Positions 5,728 to 8,507 of a stretch of DNA of 8,507 bases are shown here, one piece after another. The notes under the pieces were generated by a model. That model made no database searches. It was not told the origin of the DNA and saw nothing but the letters and a program-made list of their open reading frames with translations. The position numbers and the translations under genes are program-made. Position 1 is the stretch's first letter. Every line of letters begins with the position of its first letter. This DNA comes from JAIVGV01 sp035295985 (GTDB taxonomy: Bacteria > Acidobacteriota > Blastocatellia > Pyrinomonadales > Pyrinomonadaceae): contig DATHBT010000249.1 of assembly GCA_035295985.1 (NCBI GenBank), positions 1 to 8,507 on the forward strand, in the 5' to 3' direction.

Positions 5728-7137
5728 TCACCTCTGCGGCGCTTCCGCGAGCGGCCAGCGGCGGATGGTGGGGCGCTGCTGGCCCTGCTGCTGCGGCTGC
5801 TGCTGGTCGCGGTTCTGGCGCGAGGCCGTCGTCGCGCCGGTCGGCTGACCGGAGATGTAGCTGTCGCGTGCCTGGACGACGAGGTCGGGGCGCATGACGC
5901 GCACGCGGATGCGGCGGCGCTCGCCGGCCTGCGCCGTGCGCGATGGGTAGTAGCCGAGGCTGTACTGCCGCCTCAGCTCTTCGGCGACGAGCGAGAACGC
6001 GCCCGTGAGATCGCGCGTCGAATCCGCGCGATAGCGGCGCGCGCCGGTGAGCCGCGCGATCTCGCCGAGGTAGCGGTCGCCGCGCTCGTACTCCTCACGC
6101 GTACAGCCGACGCAGTTCGTGCCGCCGCCCGGCCAGTTGCCGCCCCCGCCGCCGCGCCCGATGCGGACGTTGCCGCCGAGGATGACGCCGGCGAGGATGT
6201 CGCCGACGGTCGAACCCGTCCCGCCGCGGCGCGAGCCGCCGCCGCCGGGCCAGTTGCCGCCACCGCCACCGCCGCCGCGCGCCATCTGAGAATCGTAGGT
6301 GTCGTACTGCACGGTGTAGATGAGGCCGTCGAGTTCCTCGGCGTCCTGCATGTTCGACTGGTAGGAGGCGCGCTTGCTCGAAGTGTCAACGCCGTCGGTG
6401 AAGAGGACGATGGCCTTGCGCCCCTGGATGCGCGGGAACCACTGGTTGACGACGAGATCGACGGCGTCGTAGAGGCGCGTGCCGTTGCCCTGGCGGGCCG
6501 AACGGATGGCGCTGCGCAGCCGCGCGCGGTCGCCCGTCGGCTCCGAGAGGACGCGCACCTCGTCGTCGAAGGAGACGACCATCACGCGGTCGGCCGGGCG
6601 CAGCTCGCCGACGAAGGCGACGGCCGCGTCCTGAATCTCGTCGATGCGGAAGCGCGTCGAACCCGAAGTGTCGAGGACGAGGGCGACGGTGAAGGGCTGC
6701 TCGGTCGTCGCGAAGTACTCGACGCGCTGCTCCACGTTGTCCTCGTAAACCCTGAAGTCCTCCTTGACCAGATTCGGCATGTACCGGCCGTCGCGGTCGC
6801 GCACAGAGACGGGGATGGTCACGAGCGTCGTGTTGACGTTGATGACCTCGTCCGGGTCAACCTCTTCCGGGACGTTCTGCTGCGCGCGCCCCCCGGCCTG
6901 CTGGCTCGACACGGGTGCGGTCGAGACGCCGGAGCTGCCGGCCGGCTTGATCGTCGGGGTCGTGCGCCGCTGTTCGTCGCCCGCCGGGGCAGGGGTCGGG
7001 GCCGGCTGAGCGGGACGCGTCTGGGCGGGCGCGGGCGGCGTCGTGGGAACGCGGCGCGCGCGCGACTGCGCAGCGGCGGGTTGCAGACTCGCGGCGAGGA
7101 GAGCCAAAAGCAGCGCAACGGCGGCGAATTTTCTCAT
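5728..7137 (-). CDS. Exported VWFA-domain protein, acidobacterial type
   Basis: This is a 469-residue protein with a signal peptide at 1-23 (AAA|Q) and a Pro/Ala-rich linker (31-55). A short beta domain follows (about 98-142, NVNTTLVTIPVSVRDRDGRY ... DFRVYEDNVEQRVEYF), then a von Willebrand factor A domain (about 148-400). The metal-ion-dependent adhesion site is intact: DTSGS (D156, S158, S160), T220 in NGTRLYDA, and D248 in LFTDGVD. The ending EELRRQYSLGYYPS (386-399) and RIRVRVMRPDLVVQARDSY (409-427) is the hallmark of the VWFA-related acidobacterial family (TIGR03436), so I infer a periplasmic or surface binding protein. A Gly-rich insert (286-340) interrupts the domain, and the C-terminus is Gln-rich (444-454). 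The start ATG at 7137 has GAGGAG seven bases upstream (rc of 7145-7150). The ligand is unknown. Confidence 0.88.
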   Translation of the reverse strand: MRKFAAVALLLALLAASLQPAAAQSRARRVPTTPPAPAQTRPAQPAPTPAPAGDEQRRTTPTIKPAGSSGVSTAPVSSQQAGGRAQQNVPEEVDPDEVINVNTTLVTIPVSVRDRDGRYMPNLVKEDFRVYEDNVEQRVEYFATTEQPFTVALVLDTSGSTRFRIDEIQDAAVAFVGELRPADRVMVVSFDDEVRVLSEPTGDRARLRSAIRSARQGNGTRLYDAVDLVVNQWFPRIQGRKAIVLFTDGVDTSSKRASYQSNMQDAEELDGLIYTVQYDTYDSQMARGGGGGGGNWPGGGGSRRGGTGSTVGDILAGVILGGNVRIGRGGGGGNWPGGGTNCVGCTREEYERGDRYLGEIARLTGARRYRADSTRDLTGAFSLVAEELRRQYSLGYYPSRTAQAGERRRIRVRVMRPDLVVQARDSYISGQPTGATTASRQNRDQQQPQQQGQQRPTIRRWPLAEAPQR

Positions 7138-7247
7138 CTTCCAACTCCTCGGCGGCTGGCGAACGGCGGGCGGACGTTTTCGGGGACTCGTGTCCGACTG
7201 CTTTGATGCCCGCGCCCGCCGAAAGGATGAGAGGAATTTTTTAAGAA

Positions 7248-7333
7248 CAGAAGGCAGAAGGCGGAAGGCAGTAGGCAGTCAGGAAAAACAGGGGCCGCCC
7301 TGTTTTGTCTGCCTTCCGCCTTCCGCCTTCTAG
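7248..7333. repeat. Second copy of the heptamer inverted-repeat element
   Basis: The left arm 7250-7271 pairs with 7309-7330 with one mismatch in 22 bases. Both arms are made of GAAGGCR heptamers. The copy shares GGCAGACAAAACAG with the first element (5615-5628; rc of 7300-7313) and an AGGCAGTCA segment, so the two are related rather than coincidentally purine-rich. It lies in the 192-bp gap between the M14-like gene and the VWFA gene, both on the minus strand. The CTA at 7330-7332, the TAG stop of the M14-like gene, is the edge of the repeat. From 7138 to 7247 the gap holds the VWFA leader, including a short A/T-rich run (7234-7245). I found no convincing promoter there. Confidence 0.82.
7284..7306 (-). 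terminator. Terminator-like hairpin inside the second repeat element
   Basis: On the minus strand, AAAACAGGG, a CGGC loop and CCCTGTTTT form a 9-bp perfect stem. A fifth T (7284) then follows the stem, giving TTTTT CC. It lies 24 bases after the TAG stop of the M14-like gene and would end that transcript. Four of the T residues belong to the stem, so it is only terminator-like. Confidence 0.5.
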
Positions 7334-8507
7334 TCATTTTCCCTTCTGCCTATTGCGTTCCAGATGAAGGGGAACGTGCCCCACGTCTGGCCGCGGTGCT
7401 GCGGGCGGAAGCCGAAGAGGACGACGCGGCCCCGACCGAGCGGGACTTCCGCGAGCGCGATTTTGCCGGCGAGGTAACGCTCGCCTAGCAGCCAGCCCGA
7501 GCGCAGAGGATCGCGCTCGGCGTAGCGGGCGACGACCCGGACGCGCTGAACGGCGTCCGGCCCGGTCATCTCGAAGGCCGAGCTGTTGATGAAGTAGGCG
7601 TCCACGTCTTTCGCGAGGCCGCGCGCGAGCGGGTGCGCCGTGTCCACTTCGAGCCGCAGGATCGAGCCGGGGCCGTAGAACTCCGACGTGGGCACGCCCG
7701 CGAGCACGTTGCGGAGCGGCAGCTTGAAGCCCCTGATCGCAAGCTCCGCCGAGGCGTCGAAGCAGACGAGCGTGCCGCCCTCCTCGACGAAGCGTCGGAG
7801 GTTTTCGACGCCCGCATCGGTGATGCCGCCCGCGAACTCGGCCGGCGCGGTCTCGCGCGAGCGCCCCTCGACGATCTCGCGCATCCGCATCGACGGCAGC
7901 ACGACCACGTCGTACTTCGCGCGGAGGTTGCCGGCGCGCACTTCCCGGTCGCGCAGCGTCTCGAAGGGGACGTTGAAGGTGTCGAAGACGTAGCGCGTCC
8001 AGCCCTCGTCCATCGAACCCGTCCAGCTACGGTAGAGCGCGAGGCGGGCGCTGCCCCTGACCGGGTTCTCGACGGGCGAGGCCGCGCCCTGCCCCCTGGG
8101 CCTCAGGCCGAGGTCGCGCCGCACCTCGTTCTCGTCACGCAGCAGCGTCATCGGCCGCCGGCCCGCAGGCTCGCGCACGGCGCGCAGCAGTTTCGTCTCG
8201 ACGCCCATCTGCATCGGCAGCGTCCAGCCGGCCACGTCGTAGGGGCGCTCGGCCGCACCCGTGGCAGTGCGCCGCTCGGGATAGACCTGCGGCTCGAAGA
8301 GCGCGCGGACGTTCGCCGCGTACGGCTGCGCGAGCGCGACGAAGTAGCTGCCGGCGGGAATCTCGTGCACGCCCCCATCGTTGACGGTCTCAAGGAGCGT
8401 GACTTCGCGCGGCGTCGTGGCCGCGGGACGCTGCCCGGCCTGCTCGCGCTCCTCCGCCGGGTCGCCCGCGGGCGCGCCCGCGCGCGGCTCGTCCCTCACG
8501 GTCGTCT
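7330..8507 (-). CDS. M14-type zinc carboxypeptidase-like protein, C-terminal part (partial)
   Basis: The reading frame is open to the right edge, so the gene begins outside the window. A GTG at 8499 is only an internal codon. The visible part is about 391 codons. The first visible section (about 44-105 from that GTG) has VHEIPAGSYFVALAQPYAAN, EPQVYPER and RPYDVAGWTLPMQMGV. I know this wording from large secreted M14 (carboxypeptidase A-like) proteins of acidobacteria and relatives. The rest (about 150-389) looks like the class I glutamine-amidotransferase-like fold that follows the peptidase domain there: YDVVVLPS, VENLRRFVEEGGTLVCFDAS, NVLAGVP, GSILRLEVDTAHPLARGL, and the closing GRGRVVLFGFRPQHRGQTWGTFP. 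The zinc-binding peptidase core would be upstream and cannot be checked. The final codons run into the repeat element. The neighbour downstream is the VWFA gene, 192 bp away. Confidence 0.8.
   Translation of the reverse strand, partial: TTVRDEPRAGAPAGDPAEEREQAGQRPAATTPREVTLLETVNDGGVHEIPAGSYFVALAQPYAANVRALFEPQVYPERRTATGAAERPYDVAGWTLPMQMGVETKLLRAVREPAGRRPMTLLRDENEVRRDLGLRPRGQGAASPVENPVRGSARLALYRSWTGSMDEGWTRYVFDTFNVPFETLRDREVRAGNLRAKYDVVVLPSMRMREIVEGRSRETAPAEFAGGITDAGVENLRRFVEEGGTLVCFDASAELAIRGFKLPLRNVLAGVPTSEFYGPGSILRLEVDTAHPLARGLAKDVDAYFINSSAFEMTGPDAVQRVRVVARYAERDPLRSGWLLGERYLAGKIALAEVPLGRGRVVLFGFRPQHRGQTWGTFPFIWNAIGRREND

Noticed and set aside
5670..5897. Short open frame encoding SAFCFLLSAFYF-type peptide
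   Set aside because: It is a translation of the heptamer repeat arm, and the same peptide pattern appears from the other copy at 7134-7337. It is not a gene.

Overview
The window is high-GC bacterial chromosomal DNA. It most resembles Acidobacteriota, possibly the Blastocatellia/Pyrinomonadaceae side. This assignment is an inference. It rests on the VWFA-related protein family that is typical of acidobacteria, the large M14-peptidase C-terminal architecture, an ECF sigma operon rich in exported proteins, and purine-rich heptamer repeats between genes. I see no rRNA, tRNA, CRISPR array, insertion sequence or phage gene.

Layout: from 4105 leftwards, five genes run on the minus strand as a compact gene string. 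They are an ECF sigma factor (3461-4105), a membrane-anchored putative anti-sigma factor (2736-3434), an exported protein of unknown function (1640-2746), an exported LolA/DUF4412-like protein (776-1630) and an outer-membrane beta-barrel protein (60-707). The first four are separated by -11 to 26 bp, with Shine-Dalgarno/stop overlaps that suggest translational coupling. The barrel gene follows after 68 bp. The natural reading is an envelope-directed regulon: sigma factor, its membrane inhibitor, and exported effector or sensor proteins.

Divergent from the sigma gene, glgC (4296-5591, plus strand) encodes an ADP-glucose pyrophosphorylase of the cyanobacterial/plant-like type. The 190-bp divergent spacer holds a plausible housekeeping promoter for glgC and a weak ECF-like promoter for the sigma operon.

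Right of glgC, two genes point leftwards on the minus strand: a VWFA-domain exported protein (5728-7137) and the C-terminal part of an M14-type zinc carboxypeptidase-like protein that runs off the right edge (7330-8507). The two gaps on this side (glgC/VWFA convergent, and M14 to VWFA co-directional) are both filled by related inverted-repeat elements. These are built of a purine-rich heptamer (GAARGCR) and begin exactly at, or 2 bp after, the flanking stop codons. They can fold into long hairpins, and the second contains a compact terminator-like stem with a T run. This repeat family and the five-gene sigma operon are the two parts of the window most worth following up.
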